Source: Hevea brasiliensis
Taxonomy: Eukaryota; Streptophyta; Magnoliopsida; Malpighiales; Euphorbiaceae
Length of the DNA: 64,000 nt
NCBI RefSeq assembly: GCF_030052815.1
Contig: NC_079510.1
Location: 25,604,823-25,668,822, forward strand
Direction of reading: 5' to 3'
Part shown: positions 1-11,533 of the stretch, in pieces
How positions within the stretch are numbered: the first letter of the stretch is position 1
Layout: every line of letters starts with the position of its first letter
The notes under the pieces: model-generated
Told to the model about the DNA's origin: nothing
The model's input: only the letters and a program-made list of their open reading frames with translations
Databases searched by the model: none
Position numbers and translations under genes: made by a program

Positions 1-2719
1 ACCTAGGAATATACTTAAAATGAAAAGAAATTAATGGTGGGAGGATTAAAGACAAATTCATCCAGCTAGGGTTTTGATGTGTGTGCATGAATTTGATGGA
101 CTTAAAGGTGTGTATGAGTATATGAACCTTAAGTAGTTGAGTTATTATGGTTTAAGGCTTTGAAAGTAGTTAAACACAATGAATTAGTGAGATTAGGGTT
201 TGAATGTTAGGGTTAGTGAACTAAAATTTGAAGAAATGCATAAATGGCATGTTTGACCTATTATGAAGTGAAATAATGGTCAATTAGGACCAAATAACTT
301 GTGTGGGAATGATAGGAAACTAAGTTAAATTCGGAGGTCCAATGGTCATGCTGCTGGCAGCATGACCAAACCCACTTTGAAGGACCAAAACTCAAATTTT
401 ACAAGCCTAATGGATATGCCACCAATTGGAGATGAAAATAGACATAAAAGAGCACAATTTTCATTAAGGAACCATTGCCAAAAACTGACCAAAACTTGGT
501 GAAACAATTGACCAAAGTGAGTTGATAGCAGGCTGCCCTGCACTAAACTGACCAAATGAACAGTAACTGTTCATTTGGTCATAACTCGAGCTAGGTAGGT
601 CAAATTGACCTGAAATTTTACCAGCAATTAGATATGATATAGACCTAAAACTTTCATGAAGAACACCAACCCAAATTAGGCCATTAACTCATTCAAATCA
701 TTGAGCAAAGTTAAAATTTCTGTACTGAAATTCTGCAGATTTTTAGTTGAGCAGCAATGTTTGGATAGCTATAACTCTCTCTAGAAAACTCGGATTTAGG
801 CGATTCTTGAACCGATGGAAACCTAAGACATAGTACAACATTTCATATGAAGAAAGTGAGACCAAATTATGAACTTAACTTGATCAAACAATTGACCAAA
901 GTTGGACCAAAAATCTGCCAGCACCTAAATTGCAGTATGAACCGTGCACGTGAATAGTAAACTTATTTTGGCCATAACTTGAGCTACAAAACTCCGATTG
1001 AGGTGATCCAAAAATGAGAATACACTTAAGACAATAAGGAACATTTTCTATGAAGGAAGTTTTGTCAAATTCCAACAGTAGATCGACCAATGAAATAGTG
1101 TAACTTCGGAAAACCAAAACCGAAAATTGGCAATTTTGCCAAAATGACCTAAGCTTTAAACAAATGACCAAAACCAACAAGTTTGGTGACCAAAATGTGG
1201 TATGTGGGTGAAGTTGGAGTTCCCATACCTATTAAGCCTTAGAAAGTCAATAATTTGACTTGAATAGTGCAGTGAATAGTAACCCGAAACACAAAATTTC
1301 GAGAACGTCAAATTTAACACGTTAGAGCTAGGTAAATGTGAAGTTAAGTTTATTTTGGATTTATTTTAAGTTTTAGTACTGAAACATTGGAAAATTTCGT
1401 GTTTCAGTGGAAAAGAATACCGGGATAGAACCCGAGGAACCGAGTCGAGGCTAAAGGACGACTCGTTTGAGGTTTGTGCACAACATATACTTTTATAATC
1501 ATCTTTTGCATATCGTTTTGAATAATGTGAAATATTGGATATGGCATTCTTATGATGTTGATCTAAATTGTTGAAAGTTATTATGTATATTTGAAAAGAA
1601 AATGTTTAGCAAATTGTTAAGATAAGTTTTGAAACCACAGTGTCATGACCACATATTTGAACACCTCACTAGCACGACTAGTGGGGGTAATTAGTTTCGA
1701 ATTTTGATTCCTTCTCTGGAGAAGTGTTGAGGTGTGCCAGTGGAAGAGGATGTGAATGGATATCCATATATTTGAGCTAGCTAGCCTTGTGATGTGATTT
1801 CTCTTTAGCCTCTAGCTATTGAGATTCTATTTGTTTCGAATGGCATGATTTAACTGTGAGTTTTATGAAATGTGTTTTGATACTTTGAAATAAACTTGGT
1901 TTACATGTAAAATCTTACAATGCATGATTGTATTTAATTTTCATGTTTAGTCAAATTTTTGAATGAATGTGCTTTAAGTTTTGCATAAAGATTATTTTAG
2001 TATATTGTGCACCACTGAGTCTTAGTACTCAGCGATAGCTTTTATTGCTGTCGCAGATACAGAAATTAGAGGAGCAGCAGACTGAGCTGCTGAGGTGTGT
2101 GAAGTCATCAGCTTGAAGTCTTCGGGTATAATTTATACCCTAACTGTAAATATTTCTTTTGATGTATATATTGCACATAAATGTATGGACATGTACATGG
2201 GTCTTGAGCAGCTTGTACAAAGTTTGTATAAAAGTTGTAATAAATTTTAATTTGGACTTTTTGAATGTAAATTTTAGTATGATGAATATATAAATTGTTT
2301 ATCTTGAATGGAATATGAATAAATGATATTGATGGACAGTATTTTGAGAATTTTTGAACTTGTGAATTTTGAGAAATTGGTTGAGATTGAGTATGAGTTT
2401 GAAGCAGTGGTTAGATAATTATTGGAAGTGCTTTTATTTCAGGTATTTGAAGAACGGTTTTCTCAAAATACAGAGGAAACTCTATCAAAATTTTTATAAA
2501 ATTTGCGGAAAACTAAAATGGCCAAAAATATTAATTAGTTTTAATTTCAACTAAATGTTTTAAATACTTATTTGAAATGCTCACCACTTGTCAAAGATAA
2601 GAAAATTGTTTTAAAATCCCTTGTAGGGTACTTAATGAGTTATCGGTAGGTGAAGTTCGGTAGTTCATTAGGTATTCTACGGGATCATGTTATGCCTTAC
2701 AGAGGGGTAAGGTGTGACA
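1..2719 (+). mobile_element. Solo or terminal LTR, family B, 3' part (copy B1)
   Basis: This is the 3' 2.7 kb of a long LTR; its start lies left of the window. It ends in ...GGGTAAGGTGTGACA, as do the LTRs ending at 22432 and 46241. It follows the 18787-22432 copy block by block: the palindrome at 550-580, repeated 'cataactcgagct' modules, the 'cacctcactagcacgactag' block and the twin hairpin at 2015-2054. At 2719/2720 it joins the 5' LTR of the chromovirus in mid-sequence, because the intact copy at 10678 has the uninterrupted text, so it inserted there. The expected target duplication (cagtg, 2720-2724) cannot be checked because the left flank is absent. It contains no gene; the short frames are fortuitous. 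Whether it is a solo LTR or the end of a full element is unknown. Confidence 0.85.
2015..2054 (+). other. Twin-hairpin motif of LTR B1
   Basis: First stem CTGAGT/ACTCAG (2015-2020/2027-2032); second stem GCGATAGC/GCTGTCGC (2032-2039/2047-2054, one G-U pair). It follows GTGCACCA. The same arrangement recurs in every long LTR of the window with compensating changes. Confidence 0.6.
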
Positions 2720-3575
2720 CAGTGCCAGTTTACCCGTTATCCAGTCCAGTCGTCTAGTGTAGGTTACTTGGGCAACCAAATGAATGAAAGTGAATAAAGT
2801 TACTGAATTAATGTATATATAACCATACTAAACAAATGAATCATACACATTCACTATATATTTGTTTTCTTGCTATTTTCTTTTATTTTATTATTGCACC
2901 ACTAAGCATTATTGCTTAGCGCGTTGCTTTTGCCACGCGTAGGTACTGGAGATACAGATCGTGAGCCCAGTAGACCGCAGACTGGGTGAGTCCATCCTGC
3001 AGTTCTGCACAGTGTCCGTGTCACCTCGTCACCTGCAGTGCATTGGTAGGACACTAGATGTCATTTTGTCATTTTGTAATTAATTTTTATTTTCTCATAT
3101 GTATTTGGGATTTATGTAATGTATTTTGAGGTTCATGTAAATGATAAAGATTTATGGTTATGTATGGAAGTAATTTGAGTATTTAATTGTTGTTTATATA
3201 TGAGAACCCTGAGAAAGGGATGTTTGAGAAATGAAAAGGTTGTTGAGACCTAAAATTGAAAAATTGTTGAGATCTTGATATTGAGTTTAGTGATGATATT
3301 GGAGTTGAGAATGAATGAATTTGTTATTGTAAGTGTTTTTAACAGGTTCCAAAGAACTGTTTTCTCCATTTTTAGCTGGTACTCCGTCGGATTTTCTATA
3401 TAATTTCCGGAACCTCAAATAAATAAAAAATTTGCTAAATGGCTTAAATAAAGTATGTTTCATAAATTATATCCAAAAAGCATGATATAAATTAATTAAG
3501 GCATATTAGAGTGTGCCGGTACGCCGTGTGGCATTACTTACTCGGGTATACTGTACAAGGGTAAGGGGTGTCACA
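2720..3575 (+). repeat. 5' LTR of the chromovirus, 3' 856 bp only
   Basis: It aligns base for base with 10678-11533 of the 3' LTR with few differences and ends ...GGGGTGTCACA. The upstream 2.3 kb of this LTR was displaced beyond the window by the family B LTR at 1-2719. Confidence 0.9.
2902..2940 (+). other. Twin-hairpin motif, chromovirus 5' LTR
   Basis: CTAAGCA/TGCTTAG (2902-2908/2913-2919) is followed directly by CGCGT/ACGCG (2920-2924/2935-2939). The sequence differs from family B but the pairing is kept. Confidence 0.6.
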
Positions 3576-3580
3576 TTTAG

Positions 3581-3600
3581 TGGTATTAGAGCACGGTTTA
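3581..3600 (+). other. Primer-binding site (initiator tRNA-Met type)
   Basis: TGGTATTAGAGC lies five bases after the LTR end. The usual plant sequence is TGGTATCAGAGC; here C is replaced by T, as in the minus-strand gag element at 31506-31517. Confidence 0.8.
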
Positions 3601-3702
3601 GGCGTTTCTGGGCCTAGATTGAGTCCATACCATGCATTGCATTTGTAAGAGTCGAGGTGACACTAACGCAGATCTGTTTATCTTTCTTATTTTGAATAGG
3701 AT

Positions 3703-4830
3703 ATGGACCCTTCATCTCAGAGAGCCGTTGAGGAGGAAGTGGAGAGTCATGCTCCACCTGCAGCAGCTGAGACAGGGGGCATGAGAGAATCTGCTCCGCC
3801 AGCTCAAGCAGAGCCTGCTCAGCCTCCACAGGCCATGTTCCAACAAATGGCCGACTTCTTTAGACAAATGGCTGGGGTAATGCCAAGCACCACCACCACC
3901 ACCACCGGCTCCAGTAAATCACACTGGAAAGACTAAGAAAGTTTGGAGTGTGGACTTCTATGGTAAGAGAGAAGATGACTCATTGCGGTAGAGAATTGGT
4001 TGAATGCAGGCAGAGTCCTAAAACAACTCCACCGCACTTGAGCAAAACCCGAAGTCGCCATATCTTTGCCGCAAGACGATGCATATGAGTGGTGGGACGT
4101 GTCGATGAAGTGCAGCCGAAGTCAGAATTGGGACTTCTTTCTCTCGAATTCAAGAAGAAATATGTGGATCAGATACCTGGAAGAGAGAAGAAGAGAGTTT
4201 ATTAACCTGAGGCAGAGACAGCTGTCAGTGGCCGAATATGAGAAGGAATTTGTTCGATTAAGCCGCTACGGAAGGGAGATAGTCCCTAATGAAGCTGAAA
4301 GGTGCAAGAGATTTGAAGAGGGACTAAATGACAACATCAAGATCCAGCTCACTGCCTTGGGAATCACAGAATTTACCAAGTTAGTGGAAGCTGCAATAAA
4401 GGTTGAAAAAGTAAGAATCAGTGAGCAGACTAGAAGGGAAAGACAGCAGAAGAGGGGCCCAGGTCAGTCTAGTTCAGCTCCTGCATTTGGGAAGAAGTTC
4501 AAGGGTCCTCCTGCACAGAGTTCAGCTCAGCCACAGGGTCAGGGTTAGTCTCAGGGGCCCAGGCCACAGTTCACCCCTAGGAGAGGTCAGTCCACACCAT
4601 CAGTGGGCAGCTCTCCAGGGATGGGGTTCAGGGGACCAGCCCCAGCATCTTCTGCATGTCCACACTGCCTGAAGTGGCACAAGGGGGAGTGTTGGAGAGT
4701 AACTGGTGCCTGCTTGAGGTGTGGGTCAACAGAGCATCAGTTAAGGAACTGTCCACGCAGAACTACTACAGCTGCTCCAACACAAGCGCATGCACATACT
4801 CTGCATCACGCAGAGGTAGAAAATCGATAA
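3703..4830 (+). pseudogene. Chromovirus gag polyprotein, broken
   Basis: Gag is the capsid/nucleocapsid precursor. The start MDPSSQRAVEEE is kept, and the first frame runs to 3936. The capsid (retrotransposon gag) part resumes at 4066-4548 with the typical DAYEWW, YLEERRREF, EYEKEF, LSRYGREIV and RCKRFEEGLN motifs. After a stop at 4546-4548 the same frame continues to a CCHC zinc knuckle, CLRCGSTEHQLRNC (CX2CX4HX4C), at about 4713-4755, and ends at 4830. At least one frameshift between 3936 and 4066 and one stop therefore break the gene. The minus-strand gag at 30379-31395 is a close relative (MDPMSQRAVDEEVESH). The start was chosen by this shared N-terminus. Confidence 0.9.
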
Positions 4831-5607
4831 ATATGAGGTCATGGACCATCACAGAGGCTCAGATTCGAGCCAGAGAGGCCCGACAGACCACCAGCAAGAA
4901 ATTATGCCCTGAGAGCTCAGGAGGAGCAAGATGCCCCGGACGTCATCAGGGGTACGTTCTCCCTCTACACTACACCTGTGCATGCATTGGTGGATCCAGG
5001 ATCCACTCATTCCTACATTTGCATCAACTTACCCGTAGAAAGGGGGATACTAGTAGGGGAGAGTGACCAAGACATTCTGGTCACTAATCCATTGGGCCAC
5101 AGTGTGGTAGTGAACAAAGTATACAAGGGTTGCCCGTTAAGGATTCAGGGGTATGAATTCTTGGCAGGCCTAATTGAGTTGCCCTTCCATGAGTTTGACG
5201 TGATATTGGGAATGGACTGGTTGTCACGTCATCAGGCAATAGTTGATTGCAAATTGAAGAGAATTTCTCTAAAAACTTCAAAGGGTAATGAGATCACAGT
5301 TGTGGGGGAAAGGACAGATTTCTTGTCCAATGTCATCTCAGCCACAGTTGCAAGAAGAATGATGAGAAAAGGCTGTGAAGCCTACCTAGCACATGTGGTG
5401 GATACTAGGCAGGCTAAGCCAAACCTGAGTGACATACCCACAGTGAGAGACTTCCCAGAGGTATTTCCTGAAGAGTTGCCTGGTTTGCCACCAGAAAGGG
5501 AAGTTGAATTTGCTATTGAGACACTGCCGGGTACAGCACCCATTTCCATTGCTCCTTATAGGATGGCACCCATTGAATTGAGAGAGTTGAAAACTCAGTT
5601 GCAATAG
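4831..5607 (+). pseudogene. Chromovirus aspartic protease and pol linker
   Basis: The retropepsin-like protease cleaves the element's polyprotein. The frame from 4978 contains HALVDPGSTHSYI, where the catalytic Asp sits in the D-P/S/T-G-S-T-H-S motif of this clade, and later LGMDWLSRH, the usual second conserved motif. It continues into the leader of RT (DFPEVFPEELPGLPP) and stops at 5605-5607 (TAG), where related elements have a sense codon; the next frame continues directly in phase with RT. Upstream of 4978 the gag-protease linker (TSKNYALRAQEEQDAPDV) is readable only after a frame change, so pol is broken on both sides. Confidence 0.85.
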
Positions 5608-6915
5608 TTGCTTGATAAGGGGTTCATACGCCCCAGTGTGTCACCATGGGGAGCTCCAGTACTGTTTGTGAAAAAGAAGGATGGGACTTTGAGGCTATGC
5701 ATTGATTACCGACAGTTGAATAAAGTGACTGTGAAGAACAAATATCCGTTGCCTAGAATTGACGATCTGTTTGATCAGTTGAAGGGAGCAGGAGTATTTT
5801 CTAAGATTGATCTCAGATCAGGGTATCATCAGTTGAGGGTGAAGGATGCAGATGTGCCAAAGACTGCATTCAGGACCCGATATGGGCATTATGAGTTTCT
5901 AGTGATGCCCTTTGGCCTAACAAATGCACCAGCGGCATTCATGGACCTTATGAACCGTATCTTCCATCCACACTTAGATCGGTTCGTAGTGGTCTTTATT
6001 GATGATATTTTGGTGTATTCCAAGACCAGGGAAGAACATGATGAGCATTTGAGGATTGTTCTGCAAACCCTGAGAGAAAAGAAGCTGTATGCTAAGTTGT
6101 CCAAGTGTGACTTTTGGTTGAATGAGATTGCATTCCTTGGACACATAGTATCAGCTGATGGGATTAGGGTGGATCCCAAGAAAATAGAAGCAGTGATGGA
6201 ATGGAAGCCTCCCAGAAACACAACTGAGGTCAGAAGCTTCTTGGGGCTAGCTGGGTATTACAGAAGATTTGTAAAGGGATTTTCCTTAATAGCTGCTCCA
6301 ATGACCAAGTTGTTACACAAGAATGTCAGATTTGACTGGAATGACAAGTGTCAGACCAGTTTTGAGAAGTTGAAGGCTATGTTGACAGAGGCACCAGTGT
6401 TAACACAGCCAGTGTCAGGAAAGGACTTCGTGGTCTACAGTGATGCCTCTCATAATGGGTTAGGGTGTGTATTGATGCAAGAGGGGAAGGTGGTCGCTTA
6501 TGCTTCCAGACAGCTAAGACCACATGAACAGAACTACCCTACCCATGATCTAGAACTTGCAGCAATTATCTTCGCACTGAAGATATGGAGGCATTACTTG
6601 TATGGTGAAAAGTGCTACATTTACACAGACCACAAAAGCCTGAAATATTTGCCAACCCAAAAGGAGCTCAACCTTAGACAGAGGCGATGGATTGAGTTCC
6701 TGAAGGATTATGACTGTGTAATTGACTACCATCCTGGGAAGGCAAATGTAGTTGCTGATGCTTTGAGCAGAAAGTCCATCACAGCTTTGAGATCATTGAA
6801 TGCCCGTCTAACTTTGATTCGAGATGGAGCTATTTTGGCTGAGTTGCAAGTGAGGCCAAACTCAAGCAGAGATTTTGGATCGCAAATGGCGGATGGAAAA
6901 TTAACGCCATTATGA
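5608..6915 (+). pseudogene. Chromovirus reverse transcriptase and RNase H
   Basis: 435 codons are uninterrupted. RT motifs occur in order: [67 protein letters not shown] and the catalytic FIDDILVY, followed by the thumb with [11 protein letters not shown]. RNase H follows with [15 protein letters not shown] (first catalytic Asp), [13 protein letters not shown] (Glu), [10 protein letters not shown] (Asp) and ADALSRK. Only the stop before it and the frame loss at about 6870-6915, before integrase, break it. This is the best preserved coding stretch in the window and the best query for placing the element in a lineage. Confidence 0.92.
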
Positions 6916-6948
6916 GCAAAATCCTAAGGAAAAGCAACTGATTATGAG

Positions 6949-7911
6949 GTGAAGGTAAATGGGTGTCTGTATTACAAAGGAAGACTGTGTGTACCAGATG
7001 ATGGGGAATTGAAGGTCAATATTCTAAAAGAGGCACACACCAGTGTATATGCTATGCACCCAGGAAGTACAAAGATGTATCATGATCTGAAGCTCCAATA
7101 TTGGTGGCCTGGTATGAAGAAGGACATAGCTGACTATGTGACTAAATGCTTGACATGTCAGCAAGTCAAGGCAGAACATCAAGTTCCATCAGGTTTGCTA
7201 CAGCCTATATTCATACCTGAATGGAAATGGGATCGGGTCACCATGGATTTTGTAAGTGGTCTACCTCTCACCCGGAAGAAACATGATGCAGCATGGGTGA
7301 TAGTGGATGATTGACGGTCAAGACACTTTCTGCCGATTAGACCGACTACTCACTAGAGAAGTTAGCAGAATTGTATATCAGTGAGATAGTTAGACTGCAT
7401 GGAATTCCACTTTCCATCATATCTGATCGAGACCCAAGGTTTACATCGAGATTCTGGAAGAAGTTACATGAGTCCTTGGGTACACAACTCCACTTCAGCA
7501 CAGCTTTCCAATCCTCAGACGGATGGGCAATCAGAAAGAGTAATCCAGGTAAACAATTGAAATCAATGGAATTGATACAAATATTGAATTAAAATGATAA
7601 TAATAACATGAAATATATGTCAGGTCCTTGAGGATATGCTGAGGAGTTGTGTCATTAAATTTGAGGGGAGTTGGGATAGATACCTCCCACTGGCAGAATA
7701 TGCATACAACAATAGCTACCAAGCTAGCATACAAATGGCCCCATATGAAGCACTGTATGGGAGAAAATGTAGAACTCCTGTGTGCTGGACTGAATTAGGC
7801 GAAGACAAACTGGTAGAGCCAGACCTGGTGAAACAGACTGAGGAGAAAGTGAAACTAATCAAAGCCAACCTGAAGGTTGCCTCGATGCATGTAAATCTTA
7901 TGCCGACCTGA
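6949..7911 (+). pseudogene. Chromovirus integrase, with intron-like insert
   Basis: Integrase inserts the cDNA into host DNA. The N-terminal HHCC zinc domain is at 6949-7180 (EAHTSVYAMHPGSTKMY...CLTCQQVKAEH). The catalytic core has DRVTMDFVSGLP, then a stop in VDD* at 7312-7314, then [15 protein letters not shown] one-base insertion at about 7511 shifts the [10 protein letters not shown] motif. At 7549-7623 a 75-bp GT...AG segment separates ...VIQ from VLEDMLRSCV. The frame then reads LAEYAYNNSYQASI and ALYGRKCRTP, typical of this clade, until a frameshift near 7890. The protein is not functional in this copy. Confidence 0.88.
7549..7623 (+). other. Candidate spliceosomal intron in integrase
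   Basis: 75 bp, AT-rich, starting GTAAACAATT and ending ATATATGTCAG. Removing it joins ATC CAG to GTC CTT GAG GAT at phase 0 and restores the conserved integrase sequence without gap or loss. It contains stops in its frames. A random insertion could also explain it, but the exact GT-AG ends at a codon boundary favour an intron. Confidence 0.55.
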
Positions 7912-7931
7912 AGAGAAAAGAAATAGAATAT

Positions 7932-8384
7932 GTGGTTGGCGACAAAGTGTTCCTCAAGGTGTCACCGTGGAAGAAAGTGCTGAGGTTTGGAAGAAAAGGT
8001 AAGTTAAGCCCTAGGTTCATTGGCCCATATGAAGTCATTGAACGTGTGGGTCCAGTGGCCTATAGGCTAGCTTTACCACCAGAGCTGGACAAGATCCACA
8101 ATGTGTTCCACGTGTCTATGCTCAGAAGATACCGCTCAGATCCTTCATATGTCATTTCCAGAGAAGAAATTGAAATACAGCCGGATTTGACATATGAAGA
8201 ATAACCTCTACAGATCTTGGCTCGGGAAGTGAAAGAGTTGAGAAACAAGCAAATTCCATTGGTGAAAGTGCTTTGGAGGCACCACAACACCGAGGAGGCA
8301 ACTTGGGAAAGTGAAGAGACGATGAGGCAACAGTTCCCTCAACTGTTTGCATCAGGTAAATTTCGAGGACGAAATTTAAATTAG
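7932..8384 (+). pseudogene. Integrase C-terminus and chromodomain
   Basis: One frame runs from VGDKVFLKVSPWKKVLRFG and KLSPRFIGPYEVIERVG (the GPY/F module) through DKIHNVFHVSMLRRY to a stop at 8202-8204. The same frame continues with ILAREVKELRNKQIPLVKVL and WRHHNTEEATWESEE, a group II chromodomain pattern (aromatic residue, WE.E core), and ends at 8382-8384. Chromodomains of chromoviruses are thought to steer integration to heterochromatin. This fits the dense nesting seen here, although this copy is dead. Confidence 0.88.
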
Positions 8385-8395
8385 AGGGGAAGAGT
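8381..8395 (+). other. Polypurine tract of the chromovirus
   Basis: TTAGAGGGGAAGAGT directly precedes the 3' LTR start TGTAACACCC. It is the usual plus-strand primer position. Confidence 0.85.
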
Positions 8396-8936
8396 TGTAA
8401 CACCCTCCCTGTACCAACTCCGTACATTCTACTGTTCCGGTGACCGGTGTCGGTCCGGACAGCTAGAACGTTCGGAAAAATATTTAAACTAAAGTCAGGA
8501 ACCATAATTAACTCAAATATTAATAAGAAAAATTTGGTAAAAATTTTAGAAAAAAAATACAACCAAGTTAAACGAGCCGGTGCCCAAGCGATGGGTAACC
8601 AGAGGGAAGTTGCGGTTCTCGCAACGAGGAGCCCTAGACTCAGGGGAAAAATTATAAAATAATTTTTGGGACTCCAGAGAAGGATTACTGAGGTTCCCAT
8701 GGCATTAGAATGCTAAGAAAATACCTAGAAAAATTTTTCAATCGGTACAGACAATTTTGACCCGTTAAGCCAAATGGAGGGCATTTTGGTCATTTCGCCT
8801 TCAGAGGTGATTTTTGGCCGACTTGTCCAGTTGAGTAAATAATTAATATGACATAAAATATGAAGAAACATTACTAGAAATTAAATTGAAAATGAGTAGT
8901 GGAGGAAAGGAAAGAAAATGAGGAAAAAGCTTATTT

Positions 8937-8957
8937 ATGACATCATGGTGATGTCAT
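8937..8957. promoter_or_regulatory. CRE-like palindrome in LTR
   Basis: ATGACATCA-TGG-TGATGTCAT, perfect 9-bp arms. It resembles bZIP/TGA-type sites (TGACGTCA-like). Similar palindromes occur at equivalent places in other LTRs (23666-23685, 50891-50910). Regulatory use is inference. Confidence 0.4.
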
Positions 8958-9855
8958 TAAGAAAATTTTAACCAATCACAATTAAGCCATCAATTGACTA
9001 ACTAATAAAAAGACTAAATGAAGAATAAATAACCAAAAATTGCAGCAGCCACCCCCCTTCCTCATGCAGCCGAAACCCTAGTCCCATAGCCACCCTCCAT
9101 TAAAGCTTTTTCAAGCTTTAGATTTCCATCATTTCCACCATATTTCCCTAACCCCTTTCATTAAACCTTGACCATATCACTTGGGGAAGCTTTTGGCAGC
9201 CAAGAAGAAGAAGGAAAGTGAAGTTTTGAGCTTGAGAAAAATCTCCCTACAAGAGGTTAGTGCATATATGTAGTTAAAACTCATTAATTCCATGATTGAG
9301 GCTTGTAATGGATGAGAAATTGTGAAATAAATGAAACAAATTCATGTGTATGTCCACCAAAGAATTCGGCAGCCCTAATAGAGGAATGGTTTTGATTGTT
9401 TTAATGGACTTAAAGTGAGCTAGAAATGGTGTTTAAGGTGTGAATATGTATGGATGTTGAGTTAGGGTGCTAATTGAGGTTTATGGGTAAATGGCATTGG
9501 ACATTAGGGTTTTGAGAAGTAAAAAAATTGACTTGGCTTATCAAACTGTTAAAGAACAATCTAATGGTCAATAAGTGACCATTTGAGGTATGTTGACCAC
9601 AATTTGGACTGAAAAATGGTATGGCAAAGTCAAGGTGTAAGCTGCCCTAGGACAGCAGCAAATGGACTGAAATTTCAGTCCAATTACAAAGCCATAACTT
9701 TGGCTGTGTTAGTCCAATTGGTGTTTGGCCAATTGGACATGAAACTAGGCTTATAATGGCACATTTTTGCTGAAGAAACCATGCCCAAAAGACCAAAGCA
9801 AGAGGACCAAAACTGGGCCCCAATCCGGATACCCTGCAACTGATTCTGCAGAATT

Positions 9856-9886
9856 GACCAAATGAACAGTAACTGTTCATTTGGCC
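9856..9886. repeat. 15-bp-arm palindrome in LTR
   Basis: Left arm GACCAAATGAACAGT, one-base spacer, right arm its complement with one mismatch. The perfect version is at 550-580 in LTR B1. Confidence 0.7.
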
Positions 9887-10859
9887 ATAACTCACTGTAG
9901 ATATGGTCAATTGACCTGAAATTTTAACAGCAACAAGTTAAGACATAGACAAACAACTTTAATGAAGGAACCTACCCCAAATTATGGCCAGAACCTAACC
10001 CAAATGGCAGTGGTAGTCACTGTTCATGTTACTGTAGATATGGTAATTTCTGCAGATTGGCAATCCGGCCAGCTTGGGTTTTTGGGCCATATCTGGAGCT
10101 AGAAAACTCCAAATGGAGTGATTCAAATAATGAAATTCAACTAGACAAAATAAGGAACAACTTTCATGTTTGCCATTTCTTCAAATTTCCACTGTAACAG
10201 TGTGTAATGGAGCAGTAAACTTAGGCTCCAAAACTGAAATTTTCTGCCCTCTTGGTTTTAAGTTAGAAATGGAAATGGCAATCAATTCCAACAAGTTTTA
10301 AATACAAAATGTGGTATGTTTGGGGTGTTAAAACCAATACACCTATTTTCTATCCAAAAGTCAACATTTTTGTTGACCAATGAGGTGAATAGTGACACCA
10401 AAACTTGAAATGCACAAATTGAAGAATTTAAAAGTTTCAAATGCCCTAGTATACCTAACAAGATTGGTTTGGATAGTTTGGTATGCCAATAGGGTTCAGT
10501 TAGCAGTACTGCACATGGCAATATGCCGTTCTGTGATTTCATGGCTTTTAGCCATTCTGACTTTGCATTGAGATTTGGCCTTGTGCCTGAAATTATTTAC
10601 AGCTTGGTAGCTGTTCTGTTGCACACCGGGAGATGCATATGTGACCGATGGTGTGACGGCCCGAGGTACTAGATACCCAGTGCCAGTTTACCCGTTATCC
10701 AGTCCAGTCGTCTAGTGTAGGTTACTTGGGCAACCAAATGAATGAAAGTGAATAAAGTTACTGAATTAATATATATATAACCATACTAAACAAATGAATC
10801 ATACACATTCACTATATATTTGTTTTCTTGCTATTTTCTTTTATTTTATTATTGCACCA

Positions 10860-10897
10860 CTAAGCATTATTGCTTAGCGCGTTGCTTTTGCCACGCG
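10860..10897 (+). other. Twin-hairpin motif, chromovirus 3' LTR
   Basis: CTAAGCA/TGCTTAG (10860-10866/10871-10877) and CGCGT/ACGCG (10878-10882/10893-10897), identical to the 5' LTR copy. Confidence 0.6.
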
Positions 10898-11533
10898 TAG
10901 GTACTGGAGATATAGATCGTGAGCTCGATGAGACCGCAGATCGGGTGAGTCCATCCTGCAGTTCTGCACAGTGTCCGTGTCACCTCGTCACCTGCAGTGC
11001 ATTGGTAGGACACTAGATGTCATTTTGTCATTTTGTAATTAATTTTTATTTTCTCATATGTATTTGGGATTTATGTAATGTATTTTGAGGTTCATGTAAA
11101 TAATAAAGATTTATGGTTATGTATGGAAGTAATTTGAGTATTTAATTGTTGTTTATATATGAGAACCCTGAGAAAGGGATGTTTGAGAAATGAAAAGGTT
11201 GTTGAGACACAAATTGAAAAATTGTTGAGATCTTGATATTGAGTTTAGTGATGATATTGGAGTTGAGAATGAATGAATTTGTTATTGGAAGTGTTTTTAA
11301 CAGGTTCCGAAGAACTGTTTTCTCCATTTTTAGCCGGTACTCCGCCGGATTTTCTATAAAATTTCCGGAACCTCAAATAAATAAAAATTTTGCTAAATGG
11401 CTTAAATAAAGTATGTTTCATAAATTATATCCAAAAAGCATGATATAAATTAATTAAGGTATATTAGAGTGTGCCGGTACACCGTGTGGCATTACTTACT
11501 CGGGTATACTGTACACGGGTAAGGGGTGTCACA

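Larger units (their letters stand above)
2720..11533 (+). mobile_element. Ty3/gypsy chromovirus (Tekay/Del type), autonomous type but decayed
   Basis: The order is 5' LTR (truncated here by nested copy B1), primer-binding site, gag with zinc knuckle, protease, RT, RNase H, integrase, C-terminal chromodomain, polypurine tract and a 3138-bp 3' LTR. Chromodomain plus domain order place it among chromoviruses, and the 3-kb LTRs and protein style fit Tekay/Del. gag and pol carry several stops and frameshifts, so this copy cannot move by itself. It lies inside an LTR of family C, whose end follows at 11534-11971. The predicted 5-bp duplication is atgaa (11534-11538); the left copy is outside the window. 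Confidence 0.9.
8396..11533 (+). repeat. 3' LTR of the chromovirus, complete, 3138 bp
   Basis: It starts TGTAACACCCTCCC and ends GGGTGTCACA. Near the start it has the block CCGGTGACCGGTGTCGGTCC (8437-) and the AAACGAGCC...GCGATGGG block, both shared by the other long LTR families. It also contains a CRE-like palindrome at 8937-8957, the near-perfect palindrome at 9856-9886, 'cataact/catatct' modules about 200 bp apart (9693, 9886, 10088) and a twin hairpin at 10860-10897. I saw no convincing gene inside. Confidence 0.92.

Noticed and set aside
5889..6221. 110-codon minus-strand frame
   Set aside because: Shadow of the reverse transcriptase on the other strand.
8152..8700. 182-codon minus-strand open frame
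   Set aside because: It is the reverse shadow of the chromodomain and spans the 3' LTR boundary.
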